A DNA stretch of 26,189 bases from an uncultured Acetatifactor sp. (GTDB lineage: Bacteria; Bacillota; Clostridia; Lachnospirales; Lachnospiraceae). Both the position numbers and the translations under genes were made by a program. Where the stretch lies: the NCBI GenBank assembly GCA_934436245.1, contig CAKSAM010000035.1:1-26189 (forward strand), in the 5' to 3' direction. Shown here in pieces: positions 5,327-13,869 of the stretch (its first letter is position 1; each line of letters begins with the position of its first letter). The notes under the pieces are model-generated. The model saw nothing but the letters and a program-made list of their open reading frames with translations, searched no databases and was not told the origin of the DNA.

Positions 5327-7419
5327 CATACGACGAAAATGTTTTCAAAGAAAAAGCCAATCGGAAGGCTCGTAAGATCTGGATCGTTTTTGCTGTTTTA
5401 CTGAGTGCCAACTATGGCTCCGATGCGTCCGGGGGATTATATCCCACCACTTCTTATCTGATCTTTCTGGCATTATGCTGGCTGCCTTTGATCTTCGGCG
5501 AAGTGCTGTTACGTGTAAAGGGCTGGGCAACGGAACTCTACCGCTACGATCTGGTCATCGGTTACGGCATCTTCTATACCTTTGTTATCTGTACCACAGC
5601 GTCACCCATCGCATTCACTTACATCCTTCCGGTGACAAGCTTACTGGTCCTGTATAAGAACCGGAAATTCATGATCAACTGCGGTATCGTCAACTCTCTG
5701 ATCATTGTGGGCGCTGCCGTCTACCGCTACATGTTAGGCTTTAACAGTGCTTCCGATATGAAGAATTACCAGCTGCAGCTGTCATGTATCATCCTGTGTT
5801 ACATCTGCTATGTCATGTCCATCCGCCACTTGAACGAGTCCGACGGTGCCATGACCGACAGCATCAAAGCAGACCTGCACAGAGTCGTGACCACGGTAGA
5901 ACAGGTCAAGACATCCAGCAATACCATTCTGGACGGCATTACTGTCGTAAGAGAGCTGGCTTCCGAGAACAAGCACGGTTCCGATATGGTCATGCTGGGT
6001 ATGAATGAATTGACGGATAACAACCATATGCTGCAGGATCGGACGACCTCTTCCACACAGATGACTTCCGACATCCGTGCCCAGGTGGAAAATGTTGTGG
6101 CACTCATCAGCGAAATGGTATCTCTGGTAGGGAAAACCGAATCCCATTCCAGTGTCAGTGCAAAAGATCTGCAAAGTCTGGTAAGCACTGCAACTACGAT
6201 GTCAGAGCTTTCTACGGAGCTGGAAAATGTCCTGCAGAATTTCCAGCAGGAATTTGGCATGGTGAAGCAGGAGACCGGTACCATCGAAAAAATTACAAAT
6301 CAGACGAACCTGCTGGCCTTAAACGCTTCCATCGAAGCAGCCAGAGCCGGTGAGGCAGGCAAGGGCTTTGCCGTCGTTGCTGAACAGATCCGTACCTTAA
6401 GTACCGAGACCCACGCTTCCTCCGGACAGATCAGAGAAGCTCTGTCCCGTCTGGATGCTACTTCCGCTAAGATGACCGCTTCCATTGAAGAGACCTTGAA
6501 GCTGATCCAGGTCACTTTGGAAAAGGTAACACATACCGGTGAAAATGTAAATCAGATCGCATCTGATTCCGCACAGCTCGGCAGACATATTCAGGTAGTT
6601 GATAATGCAATTAAAGAAGTCGAAAGTTCCAATACCCAGCTGGTATCCAATATGGAACAGGTAACTAATATCGTGGAGACCATTACCGGCTGTATTGCAC
6701 ACTCCAGCCAGACCAGTGAGCGCATGCTCAGTAAATATGAAGAGACCGCTGCCAATATCAATACCATTGAAGATGTCATGGAGAACATGATGTGTGATCT
6801 GGGTATCGGCGGCTTCATGGGTATCGAAGATATTCAGCCAGGCATGAAGATCGATCTGAAATTAGTCGGTCAGGGAGATACGGAATACCTTGGAGAACTG
6901 ATCGAACAGATTCCGGAAGGCCTGCTGGTATCCTGTCAGAAGGAGCTAGCACTCACCAATACCGCTTCCTGCACCTTACAGATCACTGCAGGCAATATCC
7001 TGTATTGTTGGGACAAGGCAGCCATCTCTCCTGCTCCTGAAAAGGGTGCTCATGCCTTCAAAATCTTCATTAATACCAGACCCCGGATCAATAACCGCCG
7101 TAAATACCCCCGTATGGATCTGGACAATGCCTGCACTATTAAGTTCAAAAATTCCGACAAGGAATATGCAGCTACCATGGATAATATCAGTGCCAACGGC
7201 TTTGCTTTTCTGGCGACAGACAATATCTTCACCCAGAGCAAGAATGCCTGGGTCACTGTCACTATCCATGATTTCGCCCTCCCGGATCACAATGTGCTGG
7301 AAGGACGTATCATCCGCTGTTCCGATGATAACGGTCTGTTCATCGTAGGCTGCCAGATGCCGGAGGATAACTTCTATATTCTGGAATATGTAGAGAAAAA
7401 TCTGGAAAGTAAGAAATAG
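5323..7419 (+). CDS. Methyl-accepting chemotaxis protein with C-terminal PilZ domain
   Basis: This 698-residue chemoreceptor has about six hydrophobic segments in residues 15-170 and only short loops, so it lacks a classical extracellular sensor domain. A long coiled-coil signalling domain follows (about 185-500), with the conserved hairpin tip around E338 ([22 protein letters not shown]) that contacts CheA and CheW. The C-terminal 110 residues form a PilZ domain: RRKYPR at 592-597 and D-N-I-S-A-N-G at 620-626, the two c-di-GMP-binding motifs. It probably links c-di-GMP level to chemotaxis signalling. Start 5323 has AAAGGAGGA (5306-5314) and overlaps the esterase stop. Chemoreceptor genes are frequently in the sigma-28 regulon, which fits the promoter upstream. 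The combination of a multi-pass membrane sensor, MCP and PilZ is uncommon. Confidence 0.95.
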   Translation: MTYDENVFKEKANRKARKIWIVFAVLLSANYGSDASGGLYPTTSYLIFLALCWLPLIFGEVLLRVKGWATELYRYDLVIGYGIFYTFVICTTASPIAFTYILPVTSLLVLYKNRKFMINCGIVNSLIIVGAAVYRYMLGFNSASDMKNYQLQLSCIILCYICYVMSIRHLNESDGAMTDSIKADLHRVVTTVEQVKTSSNTILDGITVVRELASENKHGSDMVMLGMNELTDNNHMLQDRTTSSTQMTSDIRAQVENVVALISEMVSLVGKTESHSSVSAKDLQSLVSTATTMSELSTELENVLQNFQQEFGMVKQETGTIEKITNQTNLLALNASIEAARAGEAGKGFAVVAEQIRTLSTETHASSGQIREALSRLDATSAKMTASIEETLKLIQVTLEKVTHTGENVNQIASDSAQLGRHIQVVDNAIKEVESSNTQLVSNMEQVTNIVETITGCIAHSSQTSERMLSKYEETAANINTIEDVMENMMCDLGIGGFMGIEDIQPGMKIDLKLVGQGDTEYLGELIEQIPEGLLVSCQKELALTNTASCTLQITAGNILYCWDKAAISPAPEKGAHAFKIFINTRPRINNRRKYPRMDLDNACTIKFKNSDKEYAATMDNISANGFAFLATDNIFTQSKNAWVTVTIHDFALPDHNVLEGRIIRCSDDNGLFIVGCQMPEDNFYILEYVEKNLESKK

Positions 7420-7427
7420 TCAAATAC

Positions 7428-7458
7428 AAAAGGGTGTCGCACAGCGGCACCCTTTCTT
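7428..7458. terminator. Intrinsic terminator between convergent genes
   Basis: AAAGGGTG (7429-7436) pairs with CACCCTTT (7448-7455), extended by TCG with CGG around the loop CACAG. T-rich sequence follows on the plus side and A-rich sequence precedes it, so it can stop both the chemoreceptor and the converging AraC-family transcript. Confidence 0.85.
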
Positions 7459-7478
7459 GTTTGGTTTTATAGTTTCAT

Positions 7479-8366
7479 CTACGGCTTCAGGAGCCGGGCG
7501 ATCAGACCCTCGACCTCCTGGAGCTGTTCTTTTGTGCTCTCCTTGTGGCTTTCCTTGCGGTATTTCGAAGGGGACATTCCCTTCATGGCGTGAAAGGCCT
7601 TGGTAAATACCAGGGCATCGCTGTATCCGCAGGACAGTGCAATACTCTCGATAGGATAATTCGTGGAGTCCAGAAGCTCTCTCGCCTTGGTAATACGGAA
7701 GGTAGTAAGAAACTGCTGTGGAGACATCCCCAGATAGTTCTGGAACAGCGTATATAAATAGCTGCGGTTGATACACACATAGTCCGCCACATCCGTGACC
7801 TTGATGGGGTTACAGTAGTTGCTCTGGATAAAGGAGACCGCTTTTTTCACATACTGGTTCCCCTTATCCTCTTCCTCTCTTGCCACCACACCGGCGCTGT
7901 CGGCGATCACCGACAGAAATACTCCCAGCAGTCCGTTCCGGCGCAGATCATCCGCAATGCCAAAGGTATTGTGCTCCATCATATCCCGGACAATGGAATA
8001 CAGTTCCTCTGATTTATCACAGGAAAAAATAGGATGTCTGTCTGACAGTCCCATGCTGTGTAAATATTCTTCTGCCCGGCTCCCGGCAAATCCCACCCAC
8101 AAATAACTCCAGGGGTCCTTCGCATCCGCCTGGTAAAAAGCCAGTTCATTGGGCTGGATCAGAAAGCCGTAGCCTGCCTCCAGCCGGTATTCCTTGTCGT
8201 GAAACCGGAAATGCCCCTTGCCACTCAGGACATAGTGGATCAGGTAATGGGGCTTGGAGGCCGGTCCGAAGCTGTGCAGCGGTGCCGTCTGGGAGCATCC
8301 GCAGCAGTTCACATACAGACTTCCTGTCTTATCATTGACAAAATCCAGTTTAAATGCTTTTTCCAT
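7479..8366 (-). CDS. AraC-family transcriptional regulator
   Basis: This 295-residue protein has an N-terminal cupin-type sensing domain (about 1-165, including HYVLSGKGHFRFHDKEYRLEAG) and a C-terminal pair of helix-turn-helix motifs (about 195-290: VTDVADYVCINRSYLYTLFQNYLGMSP and IESIALSCGYSDALVFTKAFHAMKGMSPSKYRK). The layout is that of sugar-responsive AraC activators in Firmicutes. It starts 39 bp after the end of the capA-like gene on the same strand, so it could be the last gene of that operon. No sugar gene is adjacent and its target is unknown. Confidence 0.93.
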   Translation of the reverse strand: MEKAFKLDFVNDKTGSLYVNCCGCSQTAPLHSFGPASKPHYLIHYVLSGKGHFRFHDKEYRLEAGYGFLIQPNELAFYQADAKDPWSYLWVGFAGSRAEEYLHSMGLSDRHPIFSCDKSEELYSIVRDMMEHNTFGIADDLRRNGLLGVFLSVIADSAGVVAREEEDKGNQYVKKAVSFIQSNYCNPIKVTDVADYVCINRSYLYTLFQNYLGMSPQQFLTTFRITKARELLDSTNYPIESIALSCGYSDALVFTKAFHAMKGMSPSKYRKESHKESTKEQLQEVEGLIARLLKP

Positions 8367-8405
8367 CGTCGAACCATACCCTTTCTGCGCTGCGAGCTTT
8401 CTCTT

Positions 8406-9653
8406 TTAATTTACGAGAATCCCACCGTTGTCATCAAATTCCACACCGAAATCCCGGCTGTATTCATTCATACGCTGCAAAATTCTCTTCTTATCCTCCC
8501 CTGCTGCCGGAGTCGGCTTAAAATCATTCCGGGTGGACACAGAACTCACCAGACAGGGAATGATCCTGGCATTCCGGTCCTCCACCTTCTGTCCGTTTTC
8601 AAATGTAAAGGTCTGCTGGAAGATCATGGTATCTTTATCTGCCGGGTTCCGGTTGGCCCCGAAGCAGAAATTCGCCAGGCTATAGATAATATATCTGCCC
8701 TTATATTCTTCGATTCCCTGAAGGACATGGGGATGATGACCAATGACCAGATCCACGCCCCAGTCAATGCATTTTCTGCCAAGTACCTGCTGATAATCCT
8801 CCGGGTAAGTGTCTTTCTCGATTCCCCAGTGACAGCATGCCAGGATCAGGTCCACCTTCTGTTCCCGCAGCGTTTCGATATTATTCTGGATCAGCTTTTC
8901 TGCCTGTGCGCCCCATTCTACCTCATTGACGGAGATGATCCCTATTTTCAGATTCTGCTCTCCGCCGTGGGCTGCCGCACTGTCCGGGATCTCATAAACA
9001 CCTACATTTTTATCATAGGCATAGACGATTCCCTCCTGCTCCAGTGCCGCCACCGTGTCCCGGCTTCCCTGTTCGCCATAATCCAGGCGGTGATTATTAG
9101 CGAAGCTGACGGCCTCAATGCTCCCCAGTGTCAGCAGATGTGCGTAGGCCGGATCTCCCTTGATACAGTACGTCTGGTCTTCTCGCATCTGCTCCGATGT
9201 GGTCAGCGGTCCTTCCAGATTCACAATGGTCATATCGTCCGCATCAAAGATGTCTCTCACATTTTCGAAAAAATAGCCCTCATCCTCTGTCTGATCGTAG
9301 GCCTGTCGGAAAGAAGACCCGTAATCCTGCTCCTGATGCGTTCCCAATGTCACATCCCCTGCTGCGGAGATTGTGATCGTATATCGGTCACTTGCCAGAG
9401 CCGTGGAGCTTTCTGACATCCCCGGCACTGTCACATCCGCTTCCCCGGAAGCTGTACCGGTCTGGGGACTGGCTGCGGAAGACTCCTGCGTCTGACCGGT
9501 CTGTGTCTCCGTGTGATAGCCGCCGATGGGCTGCGCCAGATCTTCCTTTCCCGGAATGTAGACCTGCTGTGTCAGATCATCACCGCACCCATTTAGCATT
9601 ATTACAACTGCCGCACTAAACAGTGCCGCAAGTATCTTTTTTTGCTGCCTCAT
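8406..9653 (-). CDS. CapA-family lipoprotein (poly-gamma-glutamate-synthesis-like metallophosphatase fold)
   Basis: This 415-residue secreted protein has a lipoprotein signal peptide (RQQKKILAALFSAAVVIMLNGC, lipobox cysteine at about 23) and a low-complexity Ser/Thr/Gln linker to about residue 90. A CapA/PgsA-type calcineurin-like domain follows. The metal-site motifs are in order: AAGDVTLG, NLEGPLT, FANNHRLDYGE, CCHWGIEKDTYP and GHHPHVLQG. Family members are implicated in surface polymer synthesis, but no capB, capC or other polyglutamate genes are present, so the role is unclear. Its neighbour, an LCP-family protein, also acts at the cell surface, which supports an envelope role. Confidence 0.92.
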   Translation of the reverse strand: MRQQKKILAALFSAAVVIMLNGCGDDLTQQVYIPGKEDLAQPIGGYHTETQTGQTQESSAASPQTGTASGEADVTVPGMSESSTALASDRYTITISAAGDVTLGTHQEQDYGSSFRQAYDQTEDEGYFFENVRDIFDADDMTIVNLEGPLTTSEQMREDQTYCIKGDPAYAHLLTLGSIEAVSFANNHRLDYGEQGSRDTVAALEQEGIVYAYDKNVGVYEIPDSAAAHGGEQNLKIGIISVNEVEWGAQAEKLIQNNIETLREQKVDLILACCHWGIEKDTYPEDYQQVLGRKCIDWGVDLVIGHHPHVLQGIEEYKGRYIIYSLANFCFGANRNPADKDTMIFQQTFTFENGQKVEDRNARIIPCLVSSVSTRNDFKPTPAAGEDKKRILQRMNEYSRDFGVEFDDNGGILVN

Positions 9654-9762
9654 AAGCTGCTCCCTCTATTGTCGTATCATGATCCGCACCCTCGATGCTT
9701 ACATCCTCTCCACCGTTCGTCCATCATGCTGGCACATTGAATCTCTTGCGCTCATTGTAACA

Positions 9763-11322
9763 TCAGTCCCCTGAAGCTTCCGATGTGGAAGTGCTGTCTC
9801 CGTCACCGTACAGATTCTCCTGCAGGAATTTCTTGTTAGCTTCAAAATCCACTTCCAATACCGCCATCTTACGGATTGTCGCATCTTTATAGGTGCCCTC
9901 CAGAGGAATACTGTTCTGGATAATATCATAAGTCACAGCCTTCGGTGCCATGAGACTTAACTGATAGCATTCTGTCTGTGTCAGATTTGTAGTCAGATTC
10001 GGCATCAGACCATCTATCAGTTCCTGAGGATTCGTAAGAACACCCTTAGGAAGCTTGTGAATGACCTCTGTCAACACCTTTCTCTGTCTCTCGGTTCTTC
10101 CAAAATCCGTACCAATATAACGGTTTCTGCAATATGCCAATGCCTGCGGTCCGTTCAGATGTACCATGCCGCCAGAAGTATCCGCAAAATAGTCAGTGCC
10201 TTCCGGTCTTCCCAGTAAAATGTTATATTCCACCAGATAACCGTTCACGTACTCTACTTCCTTACTTGTCAACTCCAGATCCACGCCACCGACAGCATCT
10301 ACAAGATTGGCAAAAGCTTCAAAGTTCACCAGCACATAACGGCTGATATGGATATCAAAGTTCTGCTCTATGGTCTCCATTAACAGTTCTGCACCACCGT
10401 AAGAATAGGCAGCATTCAGACGGTTTCCCTTGTGCCCGGGAATTTCCACATACATATCACGAAGCAATGATGTCATATAGATTTTCCTGGTTTTATTGCT
10501 GATGGACAGCAGGATCATGGCGTCAGATCTGCCGTCCTCTCCATTTTCACGAGAGTCGTTACCGATCAGCAGGATATTAGTAACACCTTCTTTCTTCATG
10601 GGGGAAGAAGCCACCGATTCGATTTCCTCATAATTCATCTCTCTATAGACCTTACCCACCAATGCATACAATCCTGCTGCCAGAAAGACAATGATCAGCG
10701 CCACTGCGATCAGAAAACGTTTGAAGCCTGATTTTTTCTTCTGTTTTCCGCCTCTGGCACCTTTTTTATTTTCTTTTTTTCTCTTCTTATCGGCCTTCGT
10801 ATCTATCTCCTTACGCTTCCCGGATTTCCTGCCGGAGCGTTTTTTGTCATTATAGTCATCATAGTCGTCTTCATAGTCATCATACGCATCCGTATAGTCC
10901 TCCCGTCTGCGGCGGTGGGTTCTGTCGGTGGTCTCCTGTCTGTGTCGATCAGCGTTACTGCTGCGGCTGCCACCGTTATGACTCTCTGAAGTCTTACGCT
11001 CTGTCTCTCTGCGGACAGCCTGTCTCTTACGGTATGCAGGATCATCCCAGTCTTCTGCATAGTCCTCCCGGGATCTTGCTCTTCTACCAGACCCGATCAC
11101 ATCAAGTTCCTCCTCTTCCTCATCCTTTTCCTTCATATCGTACATCTGGGGAGAGGGACGGTCGGCAGCACGTCCTCCCACATTTGTTGCCCGGTACCCG
11201 GGATTGCGGCCGGTTCCTCTTCCGGATGCCTGCATTTCCTGCATCTCCTGCTGTAAAAAGGCTTCCAGTCCTTTTTGTATATCTTCCATCTCCTGAATAG
11301 AGTCTCTTTCCTTGTCGCTCAT
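9763..11322 (-). CDS. LytR-CpsA-Psr (LCP) family cell-wall polymer ligase
   Basis: This 519-residue membrane protein probably attaches teichoic-acid-like or capsular polymers from lipid carrier to peptidoglycan. Residues 1-200 are cytosolic, highly charged and low in complexity (Arg/Asp/Lys/Tyr runs such as YDDYEDDYDDYND). One transmembrane helix follows (FLIAVALIIVFLAAGLYALV, about 204-223). The LCP domain is about 255-490, with the conserved NILLIGNDSRENGEDGRSDAMILLS, TSLLRDMYVEIPG, LNAAYSYGG and VNFEAFANLVDAVGGVDLEL motifs carrying the catalytic Asp and Arg residues. The cytosolic extension is much longer than in most LCP proteins. It precedes the capA-like gene by 109 bp on the same strand. 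Confidence 0.93.
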   Translation of the reverse strand: MSDKERDSIQEMEDIQKGLEAFLQQEMQEMQASGRGTGRNPGYRATNVGGRAADRPSPQMYDMKEKDEEEEELDVIGSGRRARSREDYAEDWDDPAYRKRQAVRRETERKTSESHNGGSRSSNADRHRQETTDRTHRRRREDYTDAYDDYEDDYDDYNDKKRSGRKSGKRKEIDTKADKKRKKENKKGARGGKQKKKSGFKRFLIAVALIIVFLAAGLYALVGKVYREMNYEEIESVASSPMKKEGVTNILLIGNDSRENGEDGRSDAMILLSISNKTRKIYMTSLLRDMYVEIPGHKGNRLNAAYSYGGAELLMETIEQNFDIHISRYVLVNFEAFANLVDAVGGVDLELTSKEVEYVNGYLVEYNILLGRPEGTDYFADTSGGMVHLNGPQALAYCRNRYIGTDFGRTERQRKVLTEVIHKLPKGVLTNPQELIDGLMPNLTTNLTQTECYQLSLMAPKAVTYDIIQNSIPLEGTYKDATIRKMAVLEVDFEANKKFLQENLYGDGDSTSTSEASGD

Positions 11323-11378
11323 CCTGTACCTCTTTCCTTATACCTGATTTTGCCTGTTTCTATTTCTATTCATCTTCT

Positions 11379-11459
11379 AATACATCGTTTCGTAAATAAC
11401 TATACCGATCGGATTCGCAGGCGAGTGAATGGTGTAGTTATTTCAAAAACGATGTACTA
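11379..11459. repeat. 81-bp imperfect palindromic element
   Basis: Arms of 29 bp (11379-11407 and 11431-11459) match at 24 positions. The outer part TACATCGTTT / AAACGATGTA and the inner part AAATAACTA / TAGTTATTT are exact. The 23-bp centre (GATCGGATTCGCAGGCGAGTGAAT region) can form its own small hairpin. TA-rich sequence flanks it. It lies upstream of the LCP gene. It looks like a MITE or REP-type genomic repeat, but only one copy is in the window. Confidence 0.6.
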
Positions 11460-11554
11460 GGATAATATCATACTCTTCTGTATTCGTCACGGCAAAAATC
11501 CTTAAAATTTGTTTAAATGTTATCCCATATTTCTTAAGAGGCGATCCTTGTGAT

Positions 11555-11617
11555 AATAAAAAAGGACTATCTGCGGCAGCTACGTAATTTTCTTACGTAT
11601 GCTTTCCGCAGACAGTC
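11555..11617 (-). terminator. Intrinsic terminator after the cytidylate-kinase-like gene
   Basis: On the minus strand GACTGTCTGCGG pairs with CCGCAGATAGTC with one mismatch, an inner stem TACGTAA/TTACGTA follows, and then CCTTTTTTATT. The hairpin at 11565-11617 with its U-run at 11555-11563 ends the transporter-kinase operon. With the palindrome at 11379-11459 it accounts for most of the 329-bp gap between 11322 and 11652. Confidence 0.85.
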
Positions 11618-11651
11618 TCTGTATTTTTGTTGTCTTGTGTTTGCTCTGTTT

Positions 11652-12251
11652 CTATTTGTGAGCGATTCTTGCGTCTATGTAATTTTTCAGAGATTCCACG
11701 GTCTCATCCACGCCCAGTCTGCTGCTGTTGATGGACAGATCATAGTTACGGGAATCGCCCCATTTTACCTTGCAATGGCTGTTATGGTAAGATTTTCTGC
11801 GGCGGTCCTTTTCAATCATACGCTCCTCCGCATGACGGGCATCCAGCTCATAGATGTCCATGACACGCTTAATCTTGGCTTCCCGGTCTCCCAATACGAA
11901 AATGGAGATCAGATTCGGGTTATCCTTCAGCACGATCTCAGAACAACGTCCTACGATCACAAAAGATTCTCCGGCTTCCGCTTTTTTCTTAATATAATCG
12001 AACTGCATTCTGGCTACATTGTCCGCCGGAGAACTGTTCATTCCCATTACACTGCGGTACAGGAATTTGTTACGTCTCGTTTCATCGAACTCTGCCAGCT
12101 CTTTGCTGCTCACGTTCATGCTTGCAGCCACCTCGTCTAACAGGTTGTGATCGTACATCGGCAGTTTGTAATACTCTGCCAGCTTCTGTGCGATCTCATG
12201 TCCACCGCTGCCGTATTCACGGCTGACGGAGATAATCAATTGTTCACTCAT
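11652..12251 (-). CDS. Cytidylate kinase-like P-loop protein
   Basis: This 199-residue protein belongs to the 'cytidylate kinase-like' family. The N-terminal IISVSREYGSGGHEIAQKLAEYY corresponds to the P-loop region, and FVIVGRCSEIVL, an arginine-rich lid (ERMIEKDRRRKSYHNSHC) and YDLSINSSRLGVDETVE follow the Cmk pattern. Family members are probably nucleotide or small-molecule kinases whose substrates are mostly unknown; a bona fide Cmk is usually about 220 residues. It starts 12 bp after the transporter gene, and its SD (TAGGAGGG) overlaps the transporter stop codon, so the two are co-expressed. Confidence 0.85.
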   Translation of the reverse strand: MSEQLIISVSREYGSGGHEIAQKLAEYYKLPMYDHNLLDEVAASMNVSSKELAEFDETRRNKFLYRSVMGMNSSPADNVARMQFDYIKKKAEAGESFVIVGRCSEIVLKDNPNLISIFVLGDREAKIKRVMDIYELDARHAEERMIEKDRRRKSYHNSHCKVKWGDSRNYDLSINSSRLGVDETVESLKNYIDARIAHK

Positions 12252-12263
12252 GGGTCTGCCCTC

Positions 12264-13622
12264 CTACAGATATCTAGCATAGATCATCAACATAGAGATT
12301 CCTATTACTATTATAGTCGCAGGTGCCATAGCTTTGCAATATTTTCCCCATTTAATCATATGACCTGCTTTTGCTGCGGTTGCAATACCCACAACGTTTG
12401 CAGATGCTCCGATAGGAGTAGCACTTCCGCCGATATCGGTTCCCATAGCCAGTGCCCATGCAAGGATGGACAGATCTACACCCTGGGTGGCAGACAGACT
12501 GCTGATGATCGGGATCATTGTTGCTGCAAAAGGAATATTATCCACGAAAGCACTGGCAACTGCAGAAATCCACAGAATAATAGCAACCATCAGCATAATA
12601 TTACCGTTACTGATATCACCGATAAAGTTTGCCATAACTTTCAGGATACCGGTCTGCTCCAGACCTCCTACTACCATAAATAAGCCTACGAAAAACAGCA
12701 GCGTCTTATAATCAATCTGCTTGATCAGCTTTAGTGCATCCCTGCCTGCAGCGATCAGTGTCACAATGGAGATGAATACACCGATACAGGATACCGTCAG
12801 TCCCGTCTGTGCATGGGTCACCAGCAGAACTACCGCACACAGGAAAATAATGGTACTGATGATGAATCCCTTTTTGTCGGTAATTGCCTCGGAAGGATCC
12901 GGATAGGTCTGACTGCTGCCTGCCGCTGCGACCTCGCTGGCCCGCAGTTCCTTGTGAAATACCAGATAGAAATACAGTACTACCACGATCAGGGATACAC
13001 CTGCGATCAATCCGGTATTGGTCAGGAAATCCGTGAAGGAATATCCCAGGGAAGTACCGATGATGATGTTGGGGGGATCTCCGCACATGGTAGCGGATCC
13101 GCCCAGGTTCGCACAGAATACTTCTGCCAGGATCATGGGCACGGGATTAAACTTCAACAGCTGTGACAATTCAATGGTAACTGCTGCCAGGAACAGGATT
13201 ACAGTGATACTGTCAATGAACATTGCCAGTATACCGGATAATACCATAAAGGTGACAAACAGCGGTACGACCTTATACTTGACCATCTTGGCAAGGCGCA
13301 TGCACAGCCAACGGAAAAATCCCACTCTTGCCATTCCCTCTACCATGATCATCATTCCCGCTACGAACACGATAGTCTCCCAGTTGATTCCACTGGAAGC
13401 CTCTGCGGACTGTCCCACCGTATACCAGAAATGACTCGTGAAAAAGCTGCCTAAGTTCAAGGTCTCCAACACTGCGCTCATACTGTGCATTCCCAGTCCG
13501 AATACCAGCACCAGTGTCAGCAGGCCGCAGCCCAATGTGATAATGTGTCTCTCCCATACTTCCAGGACGATCAATACAAACATCGCCAGAAATATGATTA
13601 CTGCAAGTATTTGTGCTACCAC
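12264..13622 (-). CDS. SLC13 / ArsB-NhaD superfamily membrane transporter
   Basis: This 452-residue ion transporter has about 11-12 hydrophobic segments. Two inverted-repeat signature loops are visible: GGSATMCGDPPNIIIGTSLGY at about 174-194 and TDIGGSATPIGASANVVGIATAAK near residues 395-420. These place it in the IT superfamily (SLC13, ArsB, NhaD, P-protein); the substrate could be Na+/H+, arsenite or a dicarboxylate and cannot be read from sequence. It begins with GTG at 13622, with AAGGAGG at 13631-13637. A strong sigma-A promoter and a structured leader lie upstream. No arsenic resistance genes are adjacent. Confidence 0.9.
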   Translation of the reverse strand: MVAQILAVIIFLAMFVLIVLEVWERHIITLGCGLLTLVLVFGLGMHSMSAVLETLNLGSFFTSHFWYTVGQSAEASSGINWETIVFVAGMMIMVEGMARVGFFRWLCMRLAKMVKYKVVPLFVTFMVLSGILAMFIDSITVILFLAAVTIELSQLLKFNPVPMILAEVFCANLGGSATMCGDPPNIIIGTSLGYSFTDFLTNTGLIAGVSLIVVVLYFYLVFHKELRASEVAAAGSSQTYPDPSEAITDKKGFIISTIIFLCAVVLLVTHAQTGLTVSCIGVFISIVTLIAAGRDALKLIKQIDYKTLLFFVGLFMVVGGLEQTGILKVMANFIGDISNGNIMLMVAIILWISAVASAFVDNIPFAATMIPIISSLSATQGVDLSILAWALAMGTDIGGSATPIGASANVVGIATAAKAGHMIKWGKYCKAMAPATIIVIGISMLMIYARYL

Positions 13623-13718
13623 TTTTCCTGCCTCCTTGTAAATTTATCATTTTATCTCGTTAAGCGTTTTTTATGAGAAATCAAGTGGATTTCGCACCTC
13701 ACGATTTAGAACGCTTAA
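13623..13718 (-). promoter_or_regulatory. Structured 5' leader of the transporter operon
   Basis: The predicted transcript start near 13718 coincides with a stem TTAAGCGTT / AACGCTTAA (arms at 13710-13718 and 13660-13668). Inside it TGAG/CTCA and GAAATC/GATTTC can pair around CACTT. The stem leaves the ribosome binding site free about 22 nt downstream. I do not recognise a known riboswitch; it may be a 5'-end stabilising hairpin or an uncharacterised regulatory leader. Confidence 0.45.
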
Positions 13719-13724
13719 GATTTG

Positions 13725-13753
13725 ATTCTATCCGAAATATCGGCATAAGTCAA
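13725..13753 (-). promoter_or_regulatory. Sigma-A promoter of the transporter operon
   Basis: On the minus strand, TTGACT (13753-13748), 17 bp, then TAGAAT (13730-13725). Both boxes are one mismatch from consensus with ideal spacing. The spacer contains the small palindrome CCGA-N4-TCGG (13732-13743), a possible repressor site. Confidence 0.75.
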
Positions 13754-13814
13754 TTCTTCTTTCGGCTTCTATGCATAAATATTCCGTTAAGGTTTTTTAC
13801 AAATGGCGAAACGT

Positions 13815-13848
13815 AAAAAACTCCGGAAAATCCTCGATCTTCCAGAGT
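13815..13848 (-). terminator. Terminator after the GH3 gene
   Basis: On the minus strand ACTCTGGAA (13848-13840) pairs with TTCCGGAGT (13828-13820) with one mismatch and is followed by TTTTT (13819-13815). It ends transcription of the glycosidase gene, whose stop codon is at 13870. Confidence 0.8.
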
Positions 13849-13869
13849 CTTTTTATTGCTTATATTGTT

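Noticed and set aside
8199..9416. Long plus-strand open frame antisense to the CapA and AraC genes
   Set aside because: It overlaps two well-supported minus-strand genes across their boundary, has a cysteine/histidine-rich unnatural composition and no family motif. It is a shadow frame.
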